Positions 26,580 to 34,466 of a DNA stretch of 64,000 nt are shown here, one piece after another. Source of the stretch: Haladaptatus sp. QDMS2 (GTDB taxonomy: Archaea > Halobacteriota > Halobacteria > Halobacteriales > Halococcaceae); assembly GCF_029338295.1 (NCBI RefSeq), contig NZ_CP119791.1, positions 2,888,152 to 2,952,151 on the forward strand. Reading direction: 5' to 3'. Each line of letters begins with the position of its first letter. Position 1 is the first letter of the stretch. The notes below the pieces were generated by a model. It did not search any database, was not told where the DNA came from, and saw nothing but the letters and a program-made list of their open reading frames with translations. Position numbers and translations under genes: made by a program.

Positions 26580-27779
26580 ATGCGTAGTTTCCAGATCGGG
26601 CGGCTCTTTGGCATCCCGATCAAACTCGACCTGACATTTCTGTTGGTCCTGCCAGTGTTCGCCTGGCTCATCGGAACGCAGGTCGGGCTGTGGGCGGGGA
26701 CGTTGAACGACCTCTGGGGGACGGGTATCGACCCGGCGAATCTGAACGGCAGCCAGCGACCGCTCATTCTCGGCGCGGTCAGCGCCGTTGGCCTGTTTGT
26801 CGGCGTCGTCCTCCACGAACTTGGCCACTCGCTGGTCTCGATGCGGTTTGGCTACCCCATCGCCTCCATCAAACTCTGGCTGCTCGGCGGGGTGGCCCAG
26901 CTCACCGAGATGCCCGAAAACTGGAAGCAGGAACTCCTCATCGCCATCGCCGGCCCCATCGTCAGCATCGCGCAGGGAATCATCTTCTACCTCGTGCTCA
27001 TCTCGATTCCCGGCTTCAGTGACCCCATCAAGTTCGTGATTGGCTACCTGGCGCTCACCAACTTCGCGCTCGCGGCGTTCAACCTCCTGCCGGGCTTCCC
27101 GATGGACGGTGGCCGCGTGCTTCGCGCCCTGCTCGCCCGGAATCGCCCCTACGCCCAGGCCACCCGTATCGCCGCGGAAGTGGGCAAAGCGTTCGCCATC
27201 TTCCTCGCGCTCATCGGCCTGTTCGGCGGCGGTGGCATCTTCATGGTCGCCATCGCTTTCTTCATCTACATTGGAGCCTCCTCAGAGAGCCAGCAGATGA
27301 CGATGAAGGCCGCCTTCGAGGGCGTTCGCGTCCGCGACATCATGACGCCAGAAGACCAGGTCGATTCGGTGAGTCCGGACAACTCGGTCACGGAACTGCT
27401 CCGGCGGATGTTCGCAGAGCGCCACACCGGCTACCCGGTCATGCGAAACGGCGAACTCGTCGGCCTCGTGACTCTCGGCGACGCCCGCGAAGTGAAGGAA
27501 GTCGAACGCGACGCCTACACCGTCTCCGACGTGATGAGCGACGAACTCCACACGATTTCCCCAGAGAGCAACGCGCTCGATGCCCTCCAGCGCATGCAAC
27601 AGAACGGCATCGGTCGCCTGCTCGTCGTCGACGAATTCGGCGGATTCCTCGGCCTCATCTCGCGGACGGACCTTATGACCGCCTTCGACATCATCCAGTC
27701 GAGCGGGCCGACGCAGGTACGCCCGGGCCGCCCGGCGGTCGACCCACCGACGAAGCCGTTCGACGACCCTTCTCAGTAA
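26580..27779 (+). CDS. Site-2-type membrane metalloprotease (M50) with two CBS domains
   Basis: A 399-residue intramembrane protease. HELGH is at residues 79-83 in a hydrophobic segment, and FNLLPGFPMDGGRVL (about 170-184) is the second zinc-ligand motif (N.LPG.P.DGG). Five to six membrane segments precede a cytosolic pair of CBS domains (VRDIMTPEDQVDSVSPDNSVTEL... and VSDVMSDELHTISPESNALDAL...). Members cut membrane-anchored regulators; the CBS pair may sense adenine nucleotides. Convergent with the CinA-type gene, with stop codons directly abutting. Confidence 0.92.
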   Translation: MRSFQIGRLFGIPIKLDLTFLLVLPVFAWLIGTQVGLWAGTLNDLWGTGIDPANLNGSQRPLILGAVSAVGLFVGVVLHELGHSLVSMRFGYPIASIKLWLLGGVAQLTEMPENWKQELLIAIAGPIVSIAQGIIFYLVLISIPGFSDPIKFVIGYLALTNFALAAFNLLPGFPMDGGRVLRALLARNRPYAQATRIAAEVGKAFAIFLALIGLFGGGGIFMVAIAFFIYIGASSESQQMTMKAAFEGVRVRDIMTPEDQVDSVSPDNSVTELLRRMFAERHTGYPVMRNGELVGLVTLGDAREVKEVERDAYTVSDVMSDELHTISPESNALDALQRMQQNGIGRLLVVDEFGGFLGLISRTDLMTAFDIIQSSGPTQVRPGRPAVDPPTKPFDDPSQ

Positions 27780-28490
27780 TCAGACCGTCTCGATTTCGTC
27801 GCGCAACCACGTTTCTGCGGCGTCGAGTGCCGCCGCGTCCTCGCTTCTGAGTTTCAGCCGATTGCGCCGCTGTTCGCGGTTCGGATAGCAGCCGATTTCC
27901 ACGTCGAACCGTTCTCGCACCGCACCGAGTACGCCGAGCAACTGCCCCTCCGGCGTCGGCGTGTAGAGCGTCCGCGTCTGCATCGCGCCCGAAAATTCGT
28001 CTGCCACCTGTTCGAACATGGCCTTCATCTCCGAGGGGATTCCGGGGAGGGCGTAGACGTTGTTCGCGACACACCCCGGCGAGAGGCCCGCGTCGTTGAC
28101 GAGCACCCGCGCCCCCTCGGGAATAGAGGCTTCCGCCTCGGCATCGATTTCGAGGTCAGGATAACGGTCTGCCACCTCGGCGAGTCGCTCCTCGACGGCG
28201 ACGAGCGCCGCGTCGTTCACCACCAACTCCCGGTCGAAAGCGCGGGCGACGGCTGCCATCGTCACATCATCTGGCGTGCCGCCAAGGCCGCCGGTCACGA
28301 CGACGGCGTCGAACTCGGTGCTGTAGGCCCGGACGTGGTCTGCGATGACTTCCTCGTCGTCGGGAACCACGAGAATTCGCACGACCGAGACGCCCCGGTC
28401 GCCCAACTGCCGCGCCAGCCACGACGCGTTCGTGTTATCGATATCGCCAGCGAGCAGTTCGTCGCCGACGGTCAACAGCGCAACGTGCAT
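27780..28490 (-). CDS. CinA/MoaB-like molybdopterin-binding-domain protein
   Basis: A 236-residue protein with a single MoCF_biosynth (molybdopterin-binding) domain: LLTVGDELLAGDIDNTNASWLARQL at the start, DAVVVTGGLGGTPDDVTMAAVARA (GGxG/S..D loop) in the middle and ALPGIPSEMKAMFE later. That is the N-terminal domain of CinA (competence/damage-inducible protein); the NMN deamidase domain is absent, as in other archaea. Possibly an ADP-ribose or nucleotide pyrophosphatase (COG1058 type). Start ATG 28490 follows the open frame. Confidence 0.88.
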   Translation of the reverse strand: MHVALLTVGDELLAGDIDNTNASWLARQLGDRGVSVVRILVVPDDEEVIADHVRAYSTEFDAVVVTGGLGGTPDDVTMAAVARAFDRELVVNDAALVAVEERLAEVADRYPDLEIDAEAEASIPEGARVLVNDAGLSPGCVANNVYALPGIPSEMKAMFEQVADEFSGAMQTRTLYTPTPEGQLLGVLGAVRERFDVEIGCYPNREQRRNRLKLRSEDAAALDAAETWLRDEIETV

Positions 28491-28606
28491 GGGTGCTCTC
28501 GTGGCTGGAGTGGGTTAAGCGATTGCGTGAAACGTGCACGATAGACCCCTTCGCTTCCAGTGGAGAATAATGATGGTTCGAGAAACCTGCGTGTGGAGAA
28601 ACCGGC

Positions 28607-28849
28607 CTACTGGCCGTCGTTCGCCACCGACAGCGAGGCGAAGAAGCCAAAGTAGGCGACGACGCCACAGAGCAGGCAGAGCTGGTAGGCCCATTCTGGT
28701 CCCTGCACGACGTCGAACAGGATGGTCACGCCGGTGACCCAGCCAATCGCGAACACGAGGTCGACGACCATCCCGTCGCGGTGTTCGCGGACGTGGTTCC
28801 GGACGGTCGCGACGAGTCCGCCGTCGGTTGCAATCCCGTCGTCGCCCAT
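28607..28849 (-). CDS. Small two-helix membrane protein
   Basis: An 80-residue protein with two hydrophobic segments: MVVDLVFAIGWVTGVTILFDVV and YQLCLLCGVVAYFGFFASLSV, preceded by a charged N-terminus with VRNHVREHRDG. ATG 28849 begins one base after the UspA stop; a GTG at 28861 is an alternative that would overlap UspA. Last gene of the acetate-uptake operon by position. I do not recognise the family beyond haloarchaeal small membrane proteins. Confidence 0.7.
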   Translation of the reverse strand: MGDDGIATDGGLVATVRNHVREHRDGMVVDLVFAIGWVTGVTILFDVVQGPEWAYQLCLLCGVVAYFGFFASLSVANDGQ

Positions 28850-28850
28850 C

Positions 28851-29312
28851 TCAGGTGCCACCTCGTTCGTCCACGACGAGCACCGGCCGGTGGGTCGTCC
28901 GGAGGACGCGCTCGGTGACGCTCCCGAGGAGCGCTCGCTTGACGCCCGACCGGCCGTGGCTGCCCATCACGACGAGGTCGGCTCCCGCGTCGTCTGCGTA
29001 GTCTGCGATGACCTCGTGCGGTGCCCCGACGCGCACTTCTTCGTGCACCTGCACGTCGCGGGAGGCGGCCGCAGCCGCTACCGCACCGGTCGCCGCGTCT
29101 GCCTTCTCCTGTAACTCGGTCATCTCGCCGAAGTTACCCTGCGTGATGCGGTCTACCTGCTCGGTGCCGAGGCCGAAGTTCACCGCGTCGATGTCGACGA
29201 CGTACAGGGCGTGCAGTTTCGCTCCGTACGTCGCGGCGAGGTCGACAGCGTGGTCGATGGCGACGCTCGCCGTGTCGCTTCCGTCGGTCGGAATGAGGAT
29301 GTCTTGGTACAT
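28851..29312 (-). CDS. Universal stress protein, UspA family
   Basis: A 153-residue protein with the ATP-binding Usp fold: ILIPTDGSDTASVAIDHAV at the start and VVMGSHGRSGVKRALLGSVTERVLRTTHRPVLVV at the end, giving the G..G.........GS nucleotide motif. The middle has a long alanine-rich helix. Usp genes next to solute symporters are common in archaea and may tie transport to energy state. It starts 3 bases after the SSS symporter stop, so it is co-translated with it. Confidence 0.92.
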   Translation of the reverse strand: MYQDILIPTDGSDTASVAIDHAVDLAATYGAKLHALYVVDIDAVNFGLGTEQVDRITQGNFGEMTELQEKADAATGAVAAAAASRDVQVHEEVRVGAPHEVIADYADDAGADLVVMGSHGRSGVKRALLGSVTERVLRTTHRPVLVVDERGGT

Positions 29313-29315
29313 GGA

Positions 29316-30995
29316 TTAGTCGTCAGCGGGGGTCTTGCCGCCGCTTTTGTTGACGAAGTCCTCTGCGGACTGTTGCTGGCCCATCGGTTCGGGGCTGTGA
29401 CACTGGCGGACCATCTGCTTTATTTCCATCGGCGGTTCCGGCGTCGCGAGCGAGACGGCGATGGTGACGAGGAAGACGAGCGGCGTCCCGACCAGTGCGG
29501 CCCCGATTGGGGGCACGTACTGGGCGTAAATCGGGATGAGTGCCTGCCCTGAGCCACCTGCGATGTCGGCGAGGAACGGGACGTAGGCCGGGAGCACGCT
29601 GTTTACGACCGACGTTATCCAGAGCAGGAGGCCGACGGTCATCCCGGCGAGTGCGCCCTCTCGATTCGTGTTCTCCCACCAGAGGCCGAGGAAGAACATC
29701 GGGAACAGCACCGTCCCGGCGAGCGAGAACGCGTAGGCGACGAGTTCGCCGATGAGCGCCGGCGGGTTGAACGCGGTCACGGTGACGAGCGCGCCAATGA
29801 CGACGATGGTCGCCCGCCCGATGAGCACCTGCTGGCGCTGGGTCGCGTCTTTGTTGATGAGTTCTGCGTAGATGTCGTGAGCCACGGCCGACGAGGCCGT
29901 GATGAACAGGCCAGCGGTGGTCGCAATCGCCGCGGCCATCGCGCCGGCGGCGACGAGGCCGACGAACCAGCGCGGCAGGTTCGCGAACTGCGCGGCGAGG
30001 ACGACGATGACGTCGCCCTCCGCGCCAGACATGGCCTGTGAACCGCTGAAGACGGCATCCGGCCCGATGTTGTTCACTTGCGCGAACAGGTCGACGCCGA
30101 AGGCGGCCATCGCGGGGGCGGCCCAGTAGAGCAGGAGGATGAAGAACAGGCCCCAGACGGTCGACCAGCGGGCGGTTCGCTCGCTCTTGACCGTATAGAA
30201 TCGAACGAGAACGTGGGGCAAGCCGCAGGTTCCGAAGATGAGCGAGAAGGCCGTCGCGATCCAGATGTAGTACGAGGCGTTCTCGAACGGCGCGGAGAAC
30301 TCCCGACCAAGGTCGTTTATCAGCATCCCGTACTCGATTTGCGGGAGAATCGTGGAGTACCCCTGCGTGAAGCCGACGACGTAGACGCCGGCGAGGAACG
30401 CGATGATGAGGATGACGTACTGGACGGCCATGTTCTTGGTCGCCCCGAGCATTCCCGAGAGCGCGAGGTAGCCGACGGTGATGGTCATCATCACGACGAT
30501 CATCGGGATGATATCGAGGCCGAAGACGTACTGGCCGACCAGTCCCATGCCGCGGGCCTGGCCGACCGAGTAGACGTACGCGATGAGTAGGGTGGTAAAC
30601 GCCGCGAGCGCCCTGGCCGTCGGCGAGTTGAATCGGTCTGCAACGAAGTCAGGAGCCGTGTACTTCCCGAACCGACGCATCTGTGCGGCGAGGAAGATGA
30701 GCAGGACGAAGTAGCCGGTCGTCCAGCCGACGATGAACGCGAGGCCGTAGAACCCGGAGAGGGCGACCAGCCCCGCGAGTCCGAGATACGACGCCGCGGA
30801 CATCCAGTTTGCGCCGATTGCCATGCCGTTCTCGATGTTCCCGATGCCGCGTCCGGCGACCCACATCCCCTCGGTGTCTGCCACTTTGAAGATGTAACCG
30901 ATGACGAGGAACGACGCCATCATCAGGAAGACGATGATTGCGGGGACGAGCTTGAACGAGATGTCGAGTGCCTCCGCCTGCAATGGGAGTATCAC
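29316..30995 (-). CDS. Sodium:solute symporter (SSS family, acetate/monocarboxylate type)
   Basis: A 559-residue transporter with about thirteen hydrophobic segments. GRGIGNIENGMAIGANWMSAASYLG near the start, LALSGMLGATKNMAVQYVIL, and GAMAAAIATTAGLFITASSAVAHDIYAELI in the middle match the ActP-like SSS group. Together with the DUF4212 protein encoded upstream it makes the two-component symporter found in many prokaryotes. Position next to acs argues for acetate as substrate; this is inference. The start overlaps the DUF4212 stop by 4 bases. Confidence 0.9.
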   Translation of the reverse strand: MILPLQAEALDISFKLVPAIIVFLMMASFLVIGYIFKVADTEGMWVAGRGIGNIENGMAIGANWMSAASYLGLAGLVALSGFYGLAFIVGWTTGYFVLLIFLAAQMRRFGKYTAPDFVADRFNSPTARALAAFTTLLIAYVYSVGQARGMGLVGQYVFGLDIIPMIVVMMTITVGYLALSGMLGATKNMAVQYVILIIAFLAGVYVVGFTQGYSTILPQIEYGMLINDLGREFSAPFENASYYIWIATAFSLIFGTCGLPHVLVRFYTVKSERTARWSTVWGLFFILLLYWAAPAMAAFGVDLFAQVNNIGPDAVFSGSQAMSGAEGDVIVVLAAQFANLPRWFVGLVAAGAMAAAIATTAGLFITASSAVAHDIYAELINKDATQRQQVLIGRATIVVIGALVTVTAFNPPALIGELVAYAFSLAGTVLFPMFFLGLWWENTNREGALAGMTVGLLLWITSVVNSVLPAYVPFLADIAGGSGQALIPIYAQYVPPIGAALVGTPLVFLVTIAVSLATPEPPMEIKQMVRQCHSPEPMGQQQSAEDFVNKSGGKTPADD

Positions 30996-31447
30996 TGGTC
31001 TGCACCTCCGCTCGCGGCCTTCGAGTCACTCGTTCCGGCCTTCTTCGACGCCGACCCGGCAGTGCCGTGGTCGATGCCGTACTTCTCGTCGAGTTTGTCG
31101 CGCTGGCGAGCGTAGACGGCCGCCAGCACGAGCGCCCCGGTCGGTGCGCCGAAGGCGACGAGGAAGTAGTGAAGCGGGAAGCCAATTCCCGGAATCGTCG
31201 TCGTCATCACGTCGGGCGCGACGACGGTGGCCGTCACCGGCCCGAAGACGATGAGCGCCCAGATGGCGAAACTGGCCCAGACGATTTTGAGGTGGTCTCG
31301 CATGAACGCCGTCGACGGACTCAGGAGGTTCACCTCCTCTTCCAGATAGTTCGTGCGTCTGTGTTGCTGTGCGGCCTGTGTGAGCGTCCCGCCGTCCGTC
31401 TCCATCGACGAGGACCCTGTCGAATCGTGCGTGTTGTTTTCTTGCAT
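30992..31447 (-). CDS. DUF4212 small subunit of an SSS symporter
   Basis: A 151-residue protein with two hydrophobic segments (IVWASFAIWALIVFGPVTATVV and HYFLVAFGAPTGALVLAAVYA) and the closing YARQRDKLDEKYG, which is the conserved end of the DUF4212/putative solute-symporter small subunit. Long polar N- and C-terminal tails (TGSSSMETDGG and SKKAGTSDSKAASGG) are haloarchaeal additions. Overlaps the symporter gene by 4 bases (ATGA). It likely stabilises or targets the large subunit. Confidence 0.88.
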   Translation of the reverse strand: MQENNTHDSTGSSSMETDGGTLTQAAQQHRRTNYLEEEVNLLSPSTAFMRDHLKIVWASFAIWALIVFGPVTATVVAPDVMTTTIPGIGFPLHYFLVAFGAPTGALVLAAVYARQRDKLDEKYGIDHGTAGSASKKAGTSDSKAASGGADQ

Positions 31448-31485
31448 GGGTGGGTGTGGGTTGTGGGGTCGTGCGTTGTACCGTC

Positions 31486-31492
31486 AAAAAAA
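31486..31492 (-). terminator. T-run between acs and the symporter genes
   Basis: On the minus strand, seven Ts at 31486-31492 lie 15-21 bases after the acs stop and 39 bases before the DUF4212 start. No TATA element is evident between the run and that start. It may be a partial terminator that lowers symporter expression relative to acs. Confidence 0.35.
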
Positions 31493-31506
31493 TTGGAATG
31501 GCGTGG

Positions 31507-33495
31507 TCAGTCGTCCTGTACCTTCGCGGCGATTTCGGAGACGATGTCCGGGTTCCGGAGCGTCGAGGTATTCCCGAGTTCGTCGCCGTTCGCGATGTCC
31601 TCTAAGAGGCGGCGCATGATTTTGCCAGAGCGCGTCTTTGGCAGTTCCGGCGTGAAGACGACCTGCTCGGGGCGGGCGATTGGCCCGATGGCCGAGTTGA
31701 CGCCCTCGATGATACGCTCGGCCATCTCGTCGTCGCCCTCGTAGCCGTCTTCGGTGATGACGTAGGCGTAAACCGCCTCGCCTTTCACGTCGTGGTGGCC
31801 GCCAACCACGGCGGCTTCGGCGACGCCTTCAACGTCCACGATGGCCGATTCGATTTCCATCGTCCCGAGGCGGTGGCCGGAGACGTTGATGACGTCGTCG
31901 ACCCGCCCGAGGACGGTGATATAGCCGTCTTCAGAAATCTTCGCGCCGTCTTCGGGGAAGTAGACCCAGTCGTCGGGGTCGTCGCTGTTGGTGTCCGAGT
32001 AGGTGCGCCAGTACTCCTCGATGTAGCGCTCGTCGTTTTGATAGAGCGTCCGGAGCATCCCCGGCCACGGCTTGTTCACAGTCAGGTAGCCGGCGCGGCC
32101 CGCGTCGACCTCGTTGCCCTCCGTGTCGACGATGCGGGCGTCGATGCCCGGCAGCGGTGGCCCCGCGGACCCTGGCGACATCTCACCGACACCCGGCAGG
32201 GTGGTTATCATCATGCCGCCGGTTTCGGTCTGCCACCAGGTGTCCACGACGGGACACTCCTCGCCGCCGATGTGCTTGTAGTACCACTTCCACGCACGCG
32301 GGTTGATTGGTTCACCGACCGTTCCGAGCAGGCGCAGCGAGGAGAGGTCGTGGCTTTCTGGGTACTGGGACCCCCACTTCATGAACGCCCGAATCGCCGT
32401 CGGCGCGGTGTACAGTTGGTTCGCGTCGTATTCGTCGACGATTTCCCAGAGGCGGTCTTTCTCGGGATAGTCCGGCGTCCCCTCGTACATCATCGTGGTC
32501 GTCCCGAGCGCGAGCGGGCCGTAGACGATGTAGGAGTGGCCGGTAATCCAGCCGATGTCTGCGGCACAGAAGTAGGTGTCCTCGGCTTTCACGTCGAGGA
32601 CGGCCTGCGAGGTCCACGCGGTGTAGGCGAGGTAGCCGCCCGTGGTGTGTTTGACGCCTTTCGGCTGACCCGTCGTGCCCGAGGTGTACATCAGGAACAG
32701 CATGTCCTCTGCGTCCCGGGAGACGGGGTCGACGGTCGCGCCTTCCTGGGCGGCGACGAGTTCGTCGTAGTCGTGCTGGCTGGCCTCCATCGGGTGGTCG
32801 TAGTCTTCGTCGAGGCGGTCGACGACGACCGTCTCCACGTCGTGTTCGACGCCCGAAAGCCCCTCGTCGGCCTTCGCCTTGTGTTCGAGCGGGTCACCGC
32901 GCCGATAGTAGCCGTCACACGTGACGAGGTACGCAGAGTCCGCCGCGTTCATCCGGGTGGCGAGTGCGTCGGCGGAGAAGCCGGCGAACACCACCGAGTG
33001 CGGCGCCCCGATTCTCGCACACGCGAGCATCGCAATCGGGAGCTCTGGAATCATCGGCATGTAGAGGGTAACGATGTCGTCCTCCTCGACGCCGAGGTCC
33101 CGGAGTGCGGCCGCGAACTCGTTTACCTCGCGGTGGAGTTCCCGGTAGGTGTAGGTTCGATTTGCCTCGTCGGTCGGTTCGCCGACCCATTCGATGGCGG
33201 CTTCGTCACCGTGTTCGTCGAGGTGTCGGTCGATGCAGTTCGCCGAGGCGTTGAGCGACCCGCCCGTGAACCACTCGAAAAACGGTGGGTTCGAGTCGTC
33301 GAGAACGGTGTCGTAGTCCGTCTCCCAGTCGAGTACGTCGGCGGCCTGTTCCCAGCAGCCCGGCCACTCGTTTTCGAACTCGTCGTAGATGCCCTCGTCC
33401 GCCACGTTCGCTTGCTGTACGAACGATTCAGGCGGGCTGAACCGCTCCTGTTCTGCCAACCGAGCCTCCAGTTCGGTGTTGGTGTCCTGCGACAT
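31507..33495 (-). CDS. acs: Acetate--CoA ligase (acetyl-CoA synthetase) 1
   Basis: A 662-residue AMP-forming synthetase making acetyl-CoA from acetate, ATP and CoA. Visible motifs: YTSGTTGQPKGVKHTTGGYL (phosphate loop), ADIGWITGHSYIVYGPL, VDTWWQTETGGMMITTLPG (acetyl pocket with the conserved Trp), LGRVDDVINVSGHRLGT (hinge) and PKTRSGKIMRRLL with the catalytic, acetylatable lysine. Length is normal. I chose ATG 33495 (MSQDTNTELEARL); TTG 33513 is possible but lies too near the TATA element. The symporter genes follow on the same strand. Confidence 0.95.
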   Translation of the reverse strand: MSQDTNTELEARLAEQERFSPPESFVQQANVADEGIYDEFENEWPGCWEQAADVLDWETDYDTVLDDSNPPFFEWFTGGSLNASANCIDRHLDEHGDEAAIEWVGEPTDEANRTYTYRELHREVNEFAAALRDLGVEEDDIVTLYMPMIPELPIAMLACARIGAPHSVVFAGFSADALATRMNAADSAYLVTCDGYYRRGDPLEHKAKADEGLSGVEHDVETVVVDRLDEDYDHPMEASQHDYDELVAAQEGATVDPVSRDAEDMLFLMYTSGTTGQPKGVKHTTGGYLAYTAWTSQAVLDVKAEDTYFCAADIGWITGHSYIVYGPLALGTTTMMYEGTPDYPEKDRLWEIVDEYDANQLYTAPTAIRAFMKWGSQYPESHDLSSLRLLGTVGEPINPRAWKWYYKHIGGEECPVVDTWWQTETGGMMITTLPGVGEMSPGSAGPPLPGIDARIVDTEGNEVDAGRAGYLTVNKPWPGMLRTLYQNDERYIEEYWRTYSDTNSDDPDDWVYFPEDGAKISEDGYITVLGRVDDVINVSGHRLGTMEIESAIVDVEGVAEAAVVGGHHDVKGEAVYAYVITEDGYEGDDEMAERIIEGVNSAIGPIARPEQVVFTPELPKTRSGKIMRRLLEDIANGDELGNTSTLRNPDIVSEIAAKVQDD

Positions 33496-33526
33496 AGTGA
33501 GCCGTGTTGACAACCATTATATTAGG

Positions 33527-33534
33527 GTATAAAG
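33527..33534 (-). promoter_or_regulatory. TATA element of acs 1
   Basis: Minus-strand CTTTATAC at 33527-33534, about 33 bases before ATG 33495, with a C-rich/A-rich run upstream. The distance implies a leader of only a few bases. Confidence 0.5.
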
Positions 33535-33846
33535 GGTGTAACTAATTATACTAACTTCGCGAAAAACGCACCGCGAGCGGTCGCGGCAAATAGTCTCTCT
33601 TAGCCTGTCTCGGGCGGCTGTTGCCGTCGCACCTGAGAGATGGAGATTTCTTACGAAACGGCTCTGTTTACTCCTCAGTCGTTGATCGTTCGATTCGGAA
33701 ACTTCGAATCTCATCGAGAGTATCAGCGGTCTCATACGGCCAAACTCATCGAATTACTGTCGTATTGAATCAGCATGGGTAGCTTGAAGCGTCGGGTTCG
33801 CAGAAAAATAATCGAGAGTGAGACTGCTTCCCTCGTTGCTGTCCCG
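33535..33846. other. Intergenic region upstream of acs 1, no gene seen
   Basis: About 310 bases between the acs promoter and the convergent end of the AhpD-like gene. No credible reading frame on either strand. The repeated TTCG motif (TTCGGAAACTTCGAA near 33694-33708) forms a short imperfect palindrome that could be a regulator site, but nothing firm can be said. Confidence 0.5.
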
Positions 33847-34248
33847 TTAGTCGTCTGCGGTTGCCTGCTGCTCGGTGATGTATTTGACAATTTCGTCCGT
33901 TTCAGTTTTGAAATCGTCAAGGTCGGTCTCATTCCCGTGGAGAATCGTCGAGAAGTATTTCGTGTCGGCGGCGAGGTTGACAGCTTCCTTGAGCTCCTCG
34001 TCCTTGACGCCACTCAACCGCGCCTCCTCCGTGTGGAAGTAGGTACAGAAAGGACAGCTAATCGCGGCTGCGACGCCGACCCCAATGAGTGCTTTCTCGC
34101 GCGCGGACAGTTCGGTGTCTTCTCCCAAGTTGAGGTCGCGAAAGAGCCCCCAACTGTGTTCACTCGCCGATTCTGCCAAGTTCTCCATCCAACTCGGAAC
34201 TTGGCCGAGCATTCCCTCCATCTCTTGTTGTGTGGCTTTCGATACCAT
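33847..34248 (-). CDS. AhpD/carboxymuconolactone-decarboxylase-like alkylhydroperoxidase
   Basis: A 133-residue all-helical protein with the CMD/AhpD core: LSAREKALIGVGVAAAISCPFCTYFHTEEARLSG. Cys65, Cys68 and His72 form the CxxC...H peroxidase site of AhpD-type enzymes, followed by KDEELKEAVNLAADTKYFSTILHG. Such proteins reduce peroxides using a thiol donor. Transcribed alone. A GGAGGTGA lies 14 bases before the start, within an inverted repeat at 34263-34291. Confidence 0.85.
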   Translation of the reverse strand: MVSKATQQEMEGMLGQVPSWMENLAESASEHSWGLFRDLNLGEDTELSAREKALIGVGVAAAISCPFCTYFHTEEARLSGVKDEELKEAVNLAADTKYFSTILHGNETDLDDFKTETDEIVKYITEQQATADD

Positions 34249-34262
34249 CAGTTACACACCTT

Positions 34263-34291
34263 CACCTCCGAATCCGATGTGATAGGAGGTG
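34263..34291. promoter_or_regulatory. Inverted repeat upstream of the AhpD-like gene
   Basis: CACCTCC (34263-34269) and GGAGGTG (34285-34291) form a 7-bp perfect inverted repeat separated by 15 bases, overlapping the region between a TAATTA promoter-like stretch and the start. It could be an operator or simply two Shine-Dalgarno-like strings. Confidence 0.35.
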
Positions 34292-34466
34292 TAATTATTA
34301 GGACGAATTAGGTTACTAAAGTTATGAGGTGGTTGGGTGAGTATAATCTACCTGTATCGACGACTTTCTTCAGAGCTGTGTAGTTAGTACACCAGCCTAA
34401 CGAACGGGCCACCACCGGAGCCCACTAACCAGCCTGTATCAATTGACCGTACTGTATATCCGGCGT

